A DNA stretch of 64,000 nucleotides, taken from Candidatus Bathyarchaeota archaeon. GTDB taxonomy: Archaea > Thermoproteota > Bathyarchaeia > Bathyarchaeales > UBA233. The notes below the pieces were generated by a model. The model was not told the DNA's origin. It made no database searches and saw only the letters and a list, made by a program, of their open reading frames with translations. This document shows, one piece after another, positions 43,278 through 51,475 of this stretch; positions within the stretch are counted from its first letter, which is position 1; each line of letters starts with the position of its first letter. Location of the stretch: assembly GCA_025057795.1 (NCBI GenBank), contig JANXEP010000068.1, forward strand, positions 124,001 through 188,000, given 5' to 3'. The translations under genes were made by a program, and so were the position numbers.

Positions 43278-43345
43278 GGTTTTTGCTCCGGGCCTTCGTT
43301 TGTTTTCCCTTAGCATTGTGGCTTTTAAACTTTTCTTGTGAAAGA

Positions 43346-43966
43346 TTAATATTTGGACTGCATAGCGCAAAGCCCAGAGGCAATTATATGTGCCACTCGA
43401 AGTGCTTCTGGGATGTGGCTTCTAGTGGATGTTATTTTTAGAATTTTCTCCGCGTCTTCTTTGCATATTCCTGCCGTTTGTATGTAAATCTTCTTCTCTT
43501 TATCTCCTACCAACACCTCGAACATTTCCCCAGCATTCAAGACCGCTTTCCACCGTTCTTCGCTTCTTGGAAGATTTTTTAAGGCGTTACGAATTTCTTC
43601 AAGGTTTGGTTTCTCCCGTGTCACGGTTATAACGGGAAGTCCTGTTTCGGCATTAAGCCGTCTAATATCTACGATGTTGAATCCTGCAAAGGTTATTCCG
43701 TCAAGCATTATAACCCTCAATTGTTTATGGTGAGAAGAGTTGAGAATCATGGAGGCAATTTTATCTGTGGCTTCAAACCCGTCAACCCTAACCTTTGTAT
43801 GCATCACCCCGTCAAGCCAGTATCCGCCTCTGAAAACCACCCCAACGACAGGTACAGAACCTCTTGTGTGGGGTTTGAAAACTCCATCATCAACCCCGAG
43901 GACACGGATTTCAGGCTTAATTACACGAAATTTTTTGACAGACAAAACTTTCCCCCGACAATACAA
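43346..43966 (-). CDS. DUF99 family protein
   Basis: A 206-residue DUF99 (UPF0215) protein, a family with an endonuclease V-like fold and unknown function. Motifs are VLGVDDGVFKPHTRG, VPVVGVVFRGGYWLDGV, VIMLDGITFAGFNIVDI and PEALRVAHIIASGL. The retained aspartates in VDDG and LDGIT match the metal sites of EndoV. First gene of the minus-strand replication run. Confidence 0.87.
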   Translation of the reverse strand: MYCRGKVLSVKKFRVIKPEIRVLGVDDGVFKPHTRGSVPVVGVVFRGGYWLDGVMHTKVRVDGFEATDKIASMILNSSHHKQLRVIMLDGITFAGFNIVDIRRLNAETGLPVITVTREKPNLEEIRNALKNLPRSEERWKAVLNAGEMFEVLVGDKEKKIYIQTAGICKEDAEKILKITSTRSHIPEALRVAHIIASGLCAMQSKY

Positions 43967-44074
43967 AAGACATAGAGAAACTTGTTATAAGTTTAGCGAA
44001 AAACCAGTTTAGAGAAAACTTAAAACTTTGAGAAACATCAAATTAGACTGAACTGGATATCATAAGTGGAAGCC
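43967..44074. other. Intergenic region with plus-strand TATA-like box
   Basis: Between DUF99 and the plus-strand genes. GTTATAAGTTT at about 43985-43995 is a plausible TATA box for the 44075 gene and the deaminase downstream, and would start transcription near 44015. Nothing else is seen. Confidence 0.4.
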
Positions 44075-44269
44075 ATGGACAAGGCGAGAACTAGAAGCGT
44101 ATTTTTAACCCCTTTAAAAGTTTTTCTCGTGGTTCACCATCTCTTATTTTGGCAGAGACTTTTCGATGCCGCCGACATAATGCACCATGAATTCTTCAAA
44201 ACCATTTTATCCACAACAAGCATAACCGTACTTACACCAAAAGGTTTCAACAAAGCAAGAAGGGCCTAA
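44075..44269 (+). CDS. Possible small protein upstream of the deaminase, function unknown
   Basis: Not recognised. A 64-residue frame from ATG 44075 (GTG 44066 possible). The content is coherent: a hydrophobic stretch LKVFLVVHHLLFW, then RLFDAADIMHHEFF with a His-rich patch, and SITVLTPKGFNKARRA. Codon choice looks like its neighbours and the gene stops two bases before the deaminase ATG, which suggests an operon. It may still be a chance frame. Confidence 0.4.
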   Translation: MDKARTRSVFLTPLKVFLVVHHLLFWQRLFDAADIMHHEFFKTILSTTSITVLTPKGFNKARRA

Positions 44270-44271
44270 AA

Positions 44272-45627
44272 ATGAACATTAAAATTCTCAACGGAACCAT
44301 TGTCACAATGCGGTATGGCGAGGTCATCCGCGACGGGGCAGTTATCATCGAAAACGGCATCATACTTGATGTTGGAAAAGCCCGAGATATAAAAAGAAAG
44401 TACAGCAATGGTTATGAAAAAATAGACGCTAAAGGCAAAATGATCATTCCTGGGCTTATTAATACGCATCAGCACGCCGCCATGAGCTTGCTGAGGGGGT
44501 ATGCAGACGATTTACCGCTTCAAGAGTGGCTTGAAAAATGGATATGGCCCATAGAAGGGCACATGACCGCCGGTGACATTTACACGGGCGCACTGTTAAC
44601 GGCGGTTGAATCCATAATGGGCGGCACAACAACTGTTAACACAATGTATCATTACACGCGGGAAGAAAACGAGGCGAAAGCTTTCGCAGAAGCTGGCCTA
44701 AGAGGCGTTGTTGGTCACGTCTGTTTTTCATGGCGTAAAAAGGAGGACGTGGAAGCCCTTGTAGATTTAGCTAGAAACTGGCATAACGCGGCGAATGGGC
44801 TTATCCGCGTAAGCGTTGACCCCCACGCGCCCTACACCGTTGATCCCGAATACTTGAAGGAGCTAAAGCAGCTGCAGGCTGAACTTAACGAAAAGTATGG
44901 TTCGGAAAGGGCGCCGATAATATGGCACATACACGTTGCGGAAACAAGCGACGAAATTGAAAAAATTCAAAAGGCTTTTAAAGTCGAGTTAAAAGGCGGT
45001 GTCTTTGAATACTTGAACTCTTTAAACGTTTTAGACAAGCATGTCATTGCGGCGCACTGCGTTGCCTTAACAGAAAGAGACATAGCCGTCTTGAAGGATA
45101 AGGAAGTGAAGGTTTCACATAATCCCGTATCAAACCTTAAGCTTGCTTCAGGCATAAGCCCCGTTCCAGAAATGCTGAGCCGCGGCGTAACGGTTTCCTT
45201 GGGCACAGACAGCCCATGCTCAAACAACACTGCTGACATGTTTGAAGCGATGAAGACCGCTGCTATACTCCACAAAGGGGTGAACAAGAATCCAACATTA
45301 ATGCCCGCCCGGCAGGTTTTGGAAATGGCAACCATAAACGGCGCAAAAGCCCTCTCTCTGGATAGGGAGATAGGCTCCATAGAAGTTGGGAAAAAGGCAG
45401 ACCTTGCCATAGTCAACTTTGCTAAGCCGCATCTCTGCCCAGTCTATGACGAGATAAGCCACTTAGTTTATGCTGCCAGATCTGCGGATGTTGAGACTGT
45501 TATTGTGAACGGCAGAATAGTTATGGAAAATCGGAAATTAAAAACCGTAAACGTTGAAAAAGTTATGGAAAAGGCGGAAAAAGCAAAAAATCTCCTTTTG
45601 GAACGGCTTAAGCGCAATATTAAATAG
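44272..45627 (+). CDS. dadD: Amidohydrolase, likely SAH / 5'-deoxyadenosine deaminase
   Basis: A 451-residue MtaD/DadD-type deaminase. The metal sites read LINTHQHAAMSLLRGYADD, HIHVAETSDE, IAAHCVALTERDI and LGTDSPCSNN. The family converts S-adenosylhomocysteine, 5'-deoxyadenosine or methylthioadenosine to the inosine form. The next gene on the strand is an adenosylhomocysteinase homologue, 34 bases on. In methanogens that pairing makes S-inosylhomocysteine, then homocysteine and inosine. The substrate assignment is inferred from this context. Confidence 0.85.
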   Translation: MNIKILNGTIVTMRYGEVIRDGAVIIENGIILDVGKARDIKRKYSNGYEKIDAKGKMIIPGLINTHQHAAMSLLRGYADDLPLQEWLEKWIWPIEGHMTAGDIYTGALLTAVESIMGGTTTVNTMYHYTREENEAKAFAEAGLRGVVGHVCFSWRKKEDVEALVDLARNWHNAANGLIRVSVDPHAPYTVDPEYLKELKQLQAELNEKYGSERAPIIWHIHVAETSDEIEKIQKAFKVELKGGVFEYLNSLNVLDKHVIAAHCVALTERDIAVLKDKEVKVSHNPVSNLKLASGISPVPEMLSRGVTVSLGTDSPCSNNTADMFEAMKTAAILHKGVNKNPTLMPARQVLEMATINGAKALSLDREIGSIEVGKKADLAIVNFAKPHLCPVYDEISHLVYAARSADVETVIVNGRIVMENRKLKTVNVEKVMEKAEKAKNLLLERLKRNIK

Positions 45628-45661
45628 TTAGGCTATAAAATTGCATTGAGGAAGTGATCCT

Positions 45662-46918
45662 TTGAGGGATTATAAGGTTAGGGATGAAGGCTTAGCCCAA
45701 AAAGGGTTTTTGCAGATGGAGTGGGCTTCAAAGCATATGCCCGTTTTAAGCCAAATTAAGAAAAGGTTCAGCGAAGAAAAACCTTTTGAAGGCGCAACGC
45801 TTGGCGCATGCTTGCATGTTACAAAAGAAACAGCTGTTTTAATTGAGGCTTTTTTGGCCGGTGGAGCGGAAGTTGCGCTTTGCGGTTCAAACCCCCTTTC
45901 AACGCAAGACGAGGTTGCAGCAGCCTTGGCAGAACGCGGTGTTCACGTGTTTGCGTGGCGGGGGCAAACGACAGAGGAGTATTACTGGTGTATTGAAAAA
46001 GTTATAGAGTGTAAGCCGACTATAACGCTGGACGATGGAGCAGATCTTGTGAGTACTCTCCACAGCAAAAGAATAGACGCGCTTTCCAACGTGAAGGGCG
46101 GCACGGAAGAGACAACGACAGGAGTTTTGAGGCTTAGAGCCATGGAAAAGACAGGAGCCTTGAAATACGCAATAATAGCCGTAAACGATGCTTACACAAA
46201 ATACCTCTTTGATAACCGTTATGGCACTGGACAAAGCACCATAGACGGCATTCTAAGAGCCACAAACGTTCTTTTTGCGGGAAAAAATTTTGTGGTGTGC
46301 GGATACGGTTGGTGCGGGAGGGGAGTAGCCATGAGAGCCAGAGGCATGGGCGCAAACGTGATAATAACTGAGGTTAACCCCTTAAAAGCCCTTGAAGCCG
46401 TAATGGACGGTTACCGTGTGATGCCCATAGGAGAAGCGGCATCCTTAGGCGATATTTTCGTAACGACAACAGGCGACATAAGCGTGATAAGAAAAGAGCA
46501 TATGCAAAAAATGAAAGACGGAGCAATCTTAGCCAACAGCGGCCACTTCAATGTGGAAATAAACCTAAAGGACCTTGAAGAACTCGCAGTTTCAAGAAAA
46601 ACGTTGAGACCCAACTTGGAAGAGTTTACTTTGAAAGACGGCAGAAAACTTTACCTTTTGGCAGAGGGCAGACTTGTAAACCTCGCAGCAGCGGAAGGGC
46701 ACCCATCAGAAGTTATGGACATGTCCTTTGCAAACCAAGCCTTAAGCGTAGAATATTTAATGAAATCTGAGAAAATGTCTCCAAAAGTTTACCCTGTGCC
46801 AAGGGAAATCGACGAGACTGTGGCAAAACTCAAGCTTGACGCCATGGGGGTTAAAATAGACACTTTGACGGAGGAGCAGAGAAAATATTTGGCAACATGG
46901 GAGATGGGAACAACCTAA
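45662..46918 (+). CDS. ahcY: Adenosylhomocysteinase family, possibly S-inosylhomocysteine hydrolase
   Basis: A 418-residue NAD-binding hydrolase. Family landmarks are [44 protein letters not shown], the NAD fold [16 protein letters not shown] with NSGHFNVEI, and [21 protein letters not shown]. The C-terminus ends WEMGTT and lacks the KPxxYRY tail of most SAH hydrolases, as in archaeal short forms; the short form in Methanocaldococcus hydrolyses S-inosylhomocysteine. The upstream deaminase supports that here. TTG 45662 follows GGAAGTGAT. Confidence 0.88.
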   Translation: MRDYKVRDEGLAQKGFLQMEWASKHMPVLSQIKKRFSEEKPFEGATLGACLHVTKETAVLIEAFLAGGAEVALCGSNPLSTQDEVAAALAERGVHVFAWRGQTTEEYYWCIEKVIECKPTITLDDGADLVSTLHSKRIDALSNVKGGTEETTTGVLRLRAMEKTGALKYAIIAVNDAYTKYLFDNRYGTGQSTIDGILRATNVLFAGKNFVVCGYGWCGRGVAMRARGMGANVIITEVNPLKALEAVMDGYRVMPIGEAASLGDIFVTTTGDISVIRKEHMQKMKDGAILANSGHFNVEINLKDLEELAVSRKTLRPNLEEFTLKDGRKLYLLAEGRLVNLAAAEGHPSEVMDMSFANQALSVEYLMKSEKMSPKVYPVPREIDETVAKLKLDAMGVKIDTLTEEQRKYLATWEMGTT

Positions 46919-46992
46919 CAACAAATCAAGAAGCATGATAAAATTTAAAAGGATAATCTAATAACATGGGTTATTCGTGGTGATGTGTTAAA

Positions 46993-47349
46993 ATGGTTAG
47001 TAAAGACCAGTCCATAGGAGGAGCCATATTCATCGTCTGCGTTGTAATAGCCATTCTCTACGTTGTGACACTGTTTTATCCCCGGTGGTTGGTGGACATA
47101 GGGTGGGCAAAAGATACTGGTGCCATTCAGTTTTGGGTTATAGCCATCCCCGTGTTCATAGCGTTTATTGCTGTTATGGGGATAGGCGCGTGGATAGGTT
47201 GGACTATGGCGACAACGCCTCCGCCAAAGCCCATAGAAGAGATTACAAAAGAGTTAGAGGAAGAGAAGAAGGAGGAGACTGAAACAGCTCAAGAGGCTGC
47301 AGAGGAGAAAACAGAGAAGCTTGAGAAAAAAGGGAAAAACAAAAAGTAG
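46993..47349 (+). CDS. Two-helix membrane protein with charged tail
   Basis: Not recognised. 118 residues. Two membrane helices (GGAIFIVCVVIAILYVVTLF and FWVIAIPVFIAFIAVMGIG) are followed by GWTMATTPPPKPIEEI and a highly charged Glu/Lys coil (LEEEKKEETETAQ). ATG 46993 follows GGTGATGTG. The layout suggests a small anchor with a cytoplasmic tail. Convergent with the next gene. Confidence 0.65.
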   Translation: MVSKDQSIGGAIFIVCVVIAILYVVTLFYPRWLVDIGWAKDTGAIQFWVIAIPVFIAFIAVMGIGAWIGWTMATTPPPKPIEEITKELEEEKKEETETAQEAAEEKTEKLEKKGKNKK

Positions 47350-47354
47350 CTTGG

Positions 47355-47735
47355 TTATAATCCAAACAGTTTGAAGGCGAAATGTAGGGCAACATACAGG
47401 GCTGCAGAAATGCCCAACATAACCATAATTATTTTTGGAGAAATGAATGTAACTGATGTTTCTTCGCCTTTCTTTTGAATTTCATACTCTTTAATTTCTT
47501 TAGTCTCTGCATCAACTCGAACGATAGCCGTTAGCTTCTTCATCTCCACTTCAACTATGTAGGTTCCTTCCTCCAAAGAAACCCTTTTAGGCATTAAGAC
47601 CCCTCTGTTCCCAATTCTTTTAAGGAAACCTGTAGCTATAACCGTAACAGTTTCCGCGTTTAGCTTCTCTTCCTGCGAAATTGAAGGGGGGCTTATGATA
47701 CTTGCAGACCCTTCCTGCAATGCCTTCGACAACAA
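47355..47735 (-). CDS. Tail-anchored small membrane protein
   Basis: Not recognised. 126 residues. A soluble beta-rich body (ETVTVIATGFLKRIGNRG, GTYIVEVEMKKLTAIVRVD) carries a C-terminal membrane helix (IIMVMLGISAALYVALHF), so it is probably tail-anchored. TTG 47735 lies behind AAGGAG. The body resembles small ligand-binding or PepSY-like strands, but this is weak. It faces the two-helix protein at 46993 tail to tail. Confidence 0.6.
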   Translation of the reverse strand: MLSKALQEGSASIISPPSISQEEKLNAETVTVIATGFLKRIGNRGVLMPKRVSLEEGTYIVEVEMKKLTAIVRVDAETKEIKEYEIQKKGEETSVTFISPKIIMVMLGISAALYVALHFAFKLFGL

Positions 47736-47954
47736 TGCTTTCTCCTTTTCATTTTAAGGGTATTAACAGCTTAATGAAGCGCGTGTCATAAGCGACCAAC
47801 CTAAAGGTCTTGCTTCCCATTCTCGCTAGAGTAATTTTCTATGAATTTCCCATTCTGTTTCGTAGTTGGTTCCTCCCTTGACATAGATTCAGATTCTGAG
47901 TTTATAGTATTGATGAATTCAGAATAAATATCCCAGATATTTATTACAAGCGAA
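47736..47954. other. Intergenic region, 219 bp
   Basis: Between two minus-strand genes. It contains a 65-codon minus frame (47801-47998) that starts inside the PhoU/TrkA-C gene and has low-complexity Ser/Glu content; it is not accepted as a gene. No repeat or RNA-like structure is seen. Confidence 0.4.
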
Positions 47955-48533
47955 CTATGGTGAAGCCAACTTTTTAAGGTCTTCAACACCTTCAGCATAG
48001 CCCGAGGCTATAAGAACATCCCCTGCTTGGATTTTTGTTTCTGTTTTTGGCCTAATGCATTTTTCTCCTCTTTTTATGGCTAAAACCCACATTCCGGTTT
48101 TTTCAGGAATTCGAGCCTCTCTTAGAGTCTTATCCACCAGCGGAGAATTTTCGGTTACAGGTGCATACGTAATTGTCTCCTCTGCTTCTTCTATGGTTAA
48201 CTTTAGCACTTGGTGGGGTTCTATGCCTCTTAAAACCACCTCGGCTATTTCGGCTGCTGCATCAGCTATTTTTTCTGCTGCAACCCCTAGCCTTATTAGC
48301 CCCAAGAAACCCTTTGCTTCTTCTTTTTTAAATCCGCTTGAAAGAACAAGCAATTCAAAGTCTGTATGCAATTTATCAACATATTCTTCAAGTTTTTGAA
48401 CTTCTTCAGCTAAATCTTTGTTGTTAAGTAGGAGTGAAGAATAAGCCAAGTCGATCATAAGCTCTGAAGTGTCCTTGAGTTCAGCGAATTTTTCGACTAT
48501 TTCCTCAAACTTTTGATCAAGCTTTTTCGACAC
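47955..48533 (-). CDS. PhoU-like plus TrkA-C domain protein (copy 2)
   Basis: About 192 residues. The N-terminal half is a helical PhoU-like bundle with ELKDTSELMIDLAYSSLLLNN and LGVAAEKIADAAAEIAEV; the C-terminal half is a TrkA-C/RCK ligand-binding domain with WVLAIKRGEKCIRPKTETK and GDVLIASGYAEGVEDLKKL. The combination is a regulatory subunit of ion transporters, here next to an SLC41/MgtE transporter. It is paralogous to the gene upstream and overlaps it by 17 bases. GTG 48533 is preferred, behind GGAGGGG. Confidence 0.82.
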   Translation of the reverse strand: MSKKLDQKFEEIVEKFAELKDTSELMIDLAYSSLLLNNKDLAEEVQKLEEYVDKLHTDFELLVLSSGFKKEEAKGFLGLIRLGVAAEKIADAAAEIAEVVLRGIEPHQVLKLTIEEAEETITYAPVTENSPLVDKTLREARIPEKTGMWVLAIKRGEKCIRPKTETKIQAGDVLIASGYAEGVEDLKKLASP

Positions 48534-49143
48534 GATACCCCTCCAGCCTATCACGTTTTCCTTCGCACAATTCCTTAAACTCTTTTAAACCTTCAGGGGC
48601 GCCGCGGGTGATGAGGATGTCTTCAGCTTTTATTTGTTCGTCATCCTTTGGATTAATTATCCAGTCTTTGTTTCGGAAGATGGCAATTATGTTAATACCC
48701 ATCCTTGGAGCCAATTTAAGCTCTTCTATACGCTTTCCAACCAAGACGGAATTTCCGTTCACCTTGACGTTGATTAAACGCTTCAATACTCTTTCGAAAA
48801 CTTCGCTCACTATGGGATGTATGCCAATGTCTTGGGTGACTATTGCGGCTATGTCGGCGGCAGCGTCTGAAATTTTATCTGTTGCTGCGGCTACTGTGGA
48901 AACGCCTACAAGGGCCTCTGCGTCTTTAGCGTCTCTTGCAGCCACCATCGTCATTATGTCTAATAGATAGGCCAACATGTCTACACGTTTTTCAAGTTCT
49001 AAAACGTCCTCTGCAAGCTCTTTATCGTTGAATAGAGCAGCGGAGTAAGCCAAATCAATCATAAGTTCAGAGAGGTTTTTCATTTCCAATAGGAGCTCTC
49101 TAACAGGCACAGGCTTATACTCTATTTTTTCAAACCTAGGCAT
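48517..49143 (-). CDS. PhoU-like plus TrkA-C domain protein (copy 1)
   Basis: A 208-residue paralogue with the same architecture: PhoU-like bundle with EMKNLSELMIDLAYSAALFND and VAAATDKISDAAADIAAIV, then TrkA-C with INIIAIFRNKDWIINPKDDE and AEDILITRGAPEGLKEF. Both copies share the xSELMIDLAYS motif, so the pair arose by duplication, and may act as a heterodimer. Upstream of copy 2 and downstream of the SLC41 gene on the same strand. Confidence 0.82.
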   Translation of the reverse strand: MPRFEKIEYKPVPVRELLLEMKNLSELMIDLAYSAALFNDKELAEDVLELEKRVDMLAYLLDIMTMVAARDAKDAEALVGVSTVAAATDKISDAAADIAAIVTQDIGIHPIVSEVFERVLKRLINVKVNGNSVLVGKRIEELKLAPRMGINIIAIFRNKDWIINPKDDEQIKAEDILITRGAPEGLKEFKELCEGKRDRLEGYRVEKA

Positions 49144-49205
49144 AGCTTTAGGAGCTCCCCAACCAAAATATTAAAAACAGATATTTTAATCCTTATCCTC
49201 GGAAG

Positions 49206-50429
49206 CTAGATTCCAGCCAATAAAACAAGTGCAACAAGCAGAGAAAGGGTTGTCATGCTGTCCGCAAAAGAACTTTCGATGGGAATTTCAAAATTGTCTG
49301 GATCTAAACCCTTTTTATAAGTTAAAATAGCAACAGTATACGAAATTAAAATTATGCATGACGCGGCAACGATGTTGGCTGTGAAAAGAACAGCTGTAAA
49401 CTTCATAAAGTTTAGCGGATTAAATATTCCCTGAATCAGCAACGATAAAATAGAATAGACCAGATACATGATTAAAGAGGCAATCCATGCGCCTGAAATT
49501 TCGGCTAAATGATTTTTCAACGAGGAAAAGGATGATTTAAGCGTGCCAAGGGCAAGCTTTGTAGTAGCTGTGGAACCAACCGTGGCTCCGATGTCGCCAA
49601 TGGTGTCGATCAAGGCTGGATAAACCACGTAGACCGGATAGCCTCTATAAAGTTCCCGGCTTTCCCTCAAGGTTTCATCAATCTTGCCTAAGACGGCGCC
49701 AGCCACATTAATTATGAAGGAGACAAAAATGATTGTTAGGAATGATTCCTTGAGTGTTTTTATGAATTCATCTTCTTCCTTGTTTTTGATGAGGAGGTAG
49801 AGGGCGGCGGATATGGAAATGAGGCTTACTAAGGTTAGGAAATACTTGGAAAAAGAGTTGTAGAGTAGGAAAAGGTTTAACATTGAAATGTAAATCGTCG
49901 TTATGAGCAGGTCGGCCACCGTGGACTCTATTGGGTACAAAATTATGTCGGGGTCTAGACCATGCTTGAAGGAAAGGAAAGACACGGTTAATGTTAATGG
50001 AGATATGACAACAACGGCTAAGGCCATTGTTGCTACAACCATGTTTACAATGTTTATTAGGTCGTCTAACGTTATGCCAGCGTAAATACCCTTGAATAAA
50101 ACTGCAATAAAACTCATTATGATGCTGGTCTCTAGGGTCATTACAACAATAGCCTTTGTTAGTAGATAGAAGCTTTTAGTGTTGCCAAACCAACGAGGTT
50201 GAATGGTTCCAAGGTGTAATGCGGTGCTTAGGCGCCCGCAAAACAGACCCCCAATAACTCCTCTTGCGCTTAAAATTGGAGGGTATATGGCAACTGCCCA
50301 CGGGATTCTTTCAAAAAGCCCTGCGTTGTAGGCGACTATGGTTCCAGCAACTATCCCAAACATGTTAAATGCGTAAGCCATTAAAGACTGCTTCACGGTT
50401 GCGCCAAACTTTTTGGCGTTTAAGGCCAT
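49206..50429 (-). CDS. SLC41/MgtE-type divalent cation transporter
   Basis: A 407-residue membrane protein made of two MgtE-like repeats of about five helices. Each half ends with the same motif: KHGLDPDIILYPIESTVAD in the first and KKGLDPDNFEIPIESSFAD in the second. The start of each half has AIYPPILSARGVIGGL and LIDTIGDIGATVGST. This family transports Mg2+ or related cations. ATG 50429 is set by AGGAGGG eight bases upstream; the frame to 50486 is too long. Two PhoU/TrkA-C proteins follow. Confidence 0.84.
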   Translation of the reverse strand: MALNAKKFGATVKQSLMAYAFNMFGIVAGTIVAYNAGLFERIPWAVAIYPPILSARGVIGGLFCGRLSTALHLGTIQPRWFGNTKSFYLLTKAIVVMTLETSIIMSFIAVLFKGIYAGITLDDLINIVNMVVATMALAVVVISPLTLTVSFLSFKHGLDPDIILYPIESTVADLLITTIYISMLNLFLLYNSFSKYFLTLVSLISISAALYLLIKNKEEDEFIKTLKESFLTIIFVSFIINVAGAVLGKIDETLRESRELYRGYPVYVVYPALIDTIGDIGATVGSTATTKLALGTLKSSFSSLKNHLAEISGAWIASLIMYLVYSILSLLIQGIFNPLNFMKFTAVLFTANIVAASCIILISYTVAILTYKKGLDPDNFEIPIESSFADSMTTLSLLVALVLLAGI

Positions 50430-50794
50430 ATGCTGAACCCTCCTGAAGTTTCTGGAGGACGAAAATATGGAAGGAAACTCTGACATGGGATGCCGAGAAA
50501 GTTTGAGGCGTAAGTTTCATGGATAGGTGTAGACTGGGGAGGACTGGCATTCCTGTTTAGGCTGTTGGTTTGCTTCATCTTGTTCGCCTTCTGCGTTTTC
50601 TCGGGTTTCACCCACCCTTTAGGCACCTCTTAAGCATGTCTCCTCAACTTATTATGGCGTTTCTAAGCCTAACAATGTTGAAGAACCCCTTAATTAATTT
50701 TCAAAGCGTAAACGTTAGCAGTAATCATTATTTAGGATTCATAACCGTTTTAGTTACTGAAATTCTAACTCTTCACATGTTAGGGTGGTGATGG
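50430..50794. other. Intergenic region, 365 bp
   Basis: Between the divergent SLC41 gene and the small gene at 50795. It holds the SLC41 ribosome-binding site and an A/T-rich stretch (TTAATTAATTTT at about 50690). A 73-codon plus frame at 50570-50791 was judged spurious. No RNA gene is seen. Confidence 0.4.
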
Positions 50795-50971
50795 TTGTAC
50801 GCATTGTGGGTTAAGGTTGACGATGCTTTGCCATGGCTGGAACTTGAAGGAAACTATGAAACAAGGAAAGCAGCTGAAAAAGCCGCAAAGGGGTTGTTTG
50901 GCAATGTTATGATAAAAATAGTGCGGCTCGATAAAGAATGTAAGGCGAAGGCGTTGGTAAAGGTGAAGTAG
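50795..50971 (+). CDS. Small protein, function unknown
   Basis: Not recognised. 58 residues from TTG 50795, behind GGTGGTGATG. The sequence is balanced and protein-like: YALWVKVDDALPWLELEG, then RKAAEKAAKGLFGNVMIKIV and a Lys-rich end. Its length and beta-helix-beta pattern suggest a small, globular, conserved protein. Convergent with the HTH regulator at 51010. Confidence 0.5.
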   Translation: MYALWVKVDDALPWLELEGNYETRKAAEKAAKGLFGNVMIKIVRLDKECKAKALVKVK

Positions 50972-51009
50972 CAGATAAAATTTGGCTGAATCCCTAGGAC
51001 AGACCCAGC

Positions 51010-51399
51010 CTATAACGCTGACTGACACGTAGCGCATTTGCCCTCGTCGAGCTTTGGCAAGTCTTTTTGGTGCAGCTTGCATATTACTTTTTCATGCCTT
51101 ACGGTTGCGCATATTTCACATAGTTTTTCAATAATTTCTTCTGGGGGAACGTTGTCCCTCGCTAAGATTTCCGCAAACTTTGCAATCCTTTCCATAGCTT
51201 CCTTTGACTGGGCTATTTCGCTGGCTAAAGCCATTCCCCTTTCACCTTTAAAGTATTGGGTTATTGCGGCTGGCGTTAATTCCATTTTTTCTGAAGCGTC
51301 AATCTTGCGCATTTTGTGTTTCTCGATAAGCTCTTTTGTCACCAAGACTCTTATGGCTGGGAGAAGATATTTAACCACGACTACGCATGGGGGTTTCAC
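51010..51399 (-). CDS. Archaeal HTH regulator with cysteine-rich tail
   Basis: A 129-residue regulator. The N-terminus, CVVVVKYLLPAIRVLVTKELI, and the HTH, KIDASEKMELTPAAITQYFKGERG, are typical of a conserved archaeal family. The C-terminal part carries CEICATVRHEKVICKLHQ and DEGKCATCQSAL: five cysteines plus histidines, a possible Fe-S or zinc sensor. It is divergent from the SerK/cysteine-synthase gene, with a duplicated palindrome between them. It is therefore a good candidate to regulate that gene in response to cysteine, sulfur or redox. The start is GTG 51399. Confidence 0.8.
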   Translation of the reverse strand: MKPPCVVVVKYLLPAIRVLVTKELIEKHKMRKIDASEKMELTPAAITQYFKGERGMALASEIAQSKEAMERIAKFAEILARDNVPPEEIIEKLCEICATVRHEKVICKLHQKDLPKLDEGKCATCQSAL

Positions 51400-51429
51400 T
51401 TTTGTTCCCTAATTATTTATAGCGGTAAG

Positions 51430-51438
51430 TTTATATAT
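51430..51438. promoter_or_regulatory. TATA region for the SerK/cysteine-synthase gene
   Basis: TTTATATAT lies about 40 bases before TTG 51476. It starts transcription near 51460, so the mRNA is almost leaderless. Being nearly symmetric, it may also serve the divergent regulator, 33 bases from its GTG; TATAAATAA at about 51412-51420 is a second minus-strand option. Confidence 0.5.
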
Positions 51439-51439
51439 T

Positions 51440-51473
51440 TTTAACGGTGTTAAATTTGTTTAACGGTGTTAAA
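51440..51473. promoter_or_regulatory. Duplicated 15-bp palindromic operator
   Basis: TTTAACGGTGTTAAA occurs twice, at 51440-51454 and 51459-51473. Each copy is an inverted repeat, TTTAAC-GGT-GTTAAA, and the centres are 19 bp apart, nearly two helical turns, as for two dimers on one face of DNA. The pair begins right after the TATA box and spans the transcript start up to the TTG start, so binding would block transcription of the 51476 gene. The divergent HTH protein is the likely ligand. Confidence 0.75.
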
Positions 51474-51475
51474 AA

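Noticed and set aside
47801..47998. 65-codon minus-strand frame after the PhoU/TrkA-C gene
   Set aside because: It starts within that gene, has no ribosome-binding site and is low complexity.
50570..50791. 73-codon plus-strand frame in the gap before 50795
   Set aside because: No ribosome-binding site, His/Leu/Phe-rich without structure, and it runs through the ribosome-binding site of the gene at 50795.
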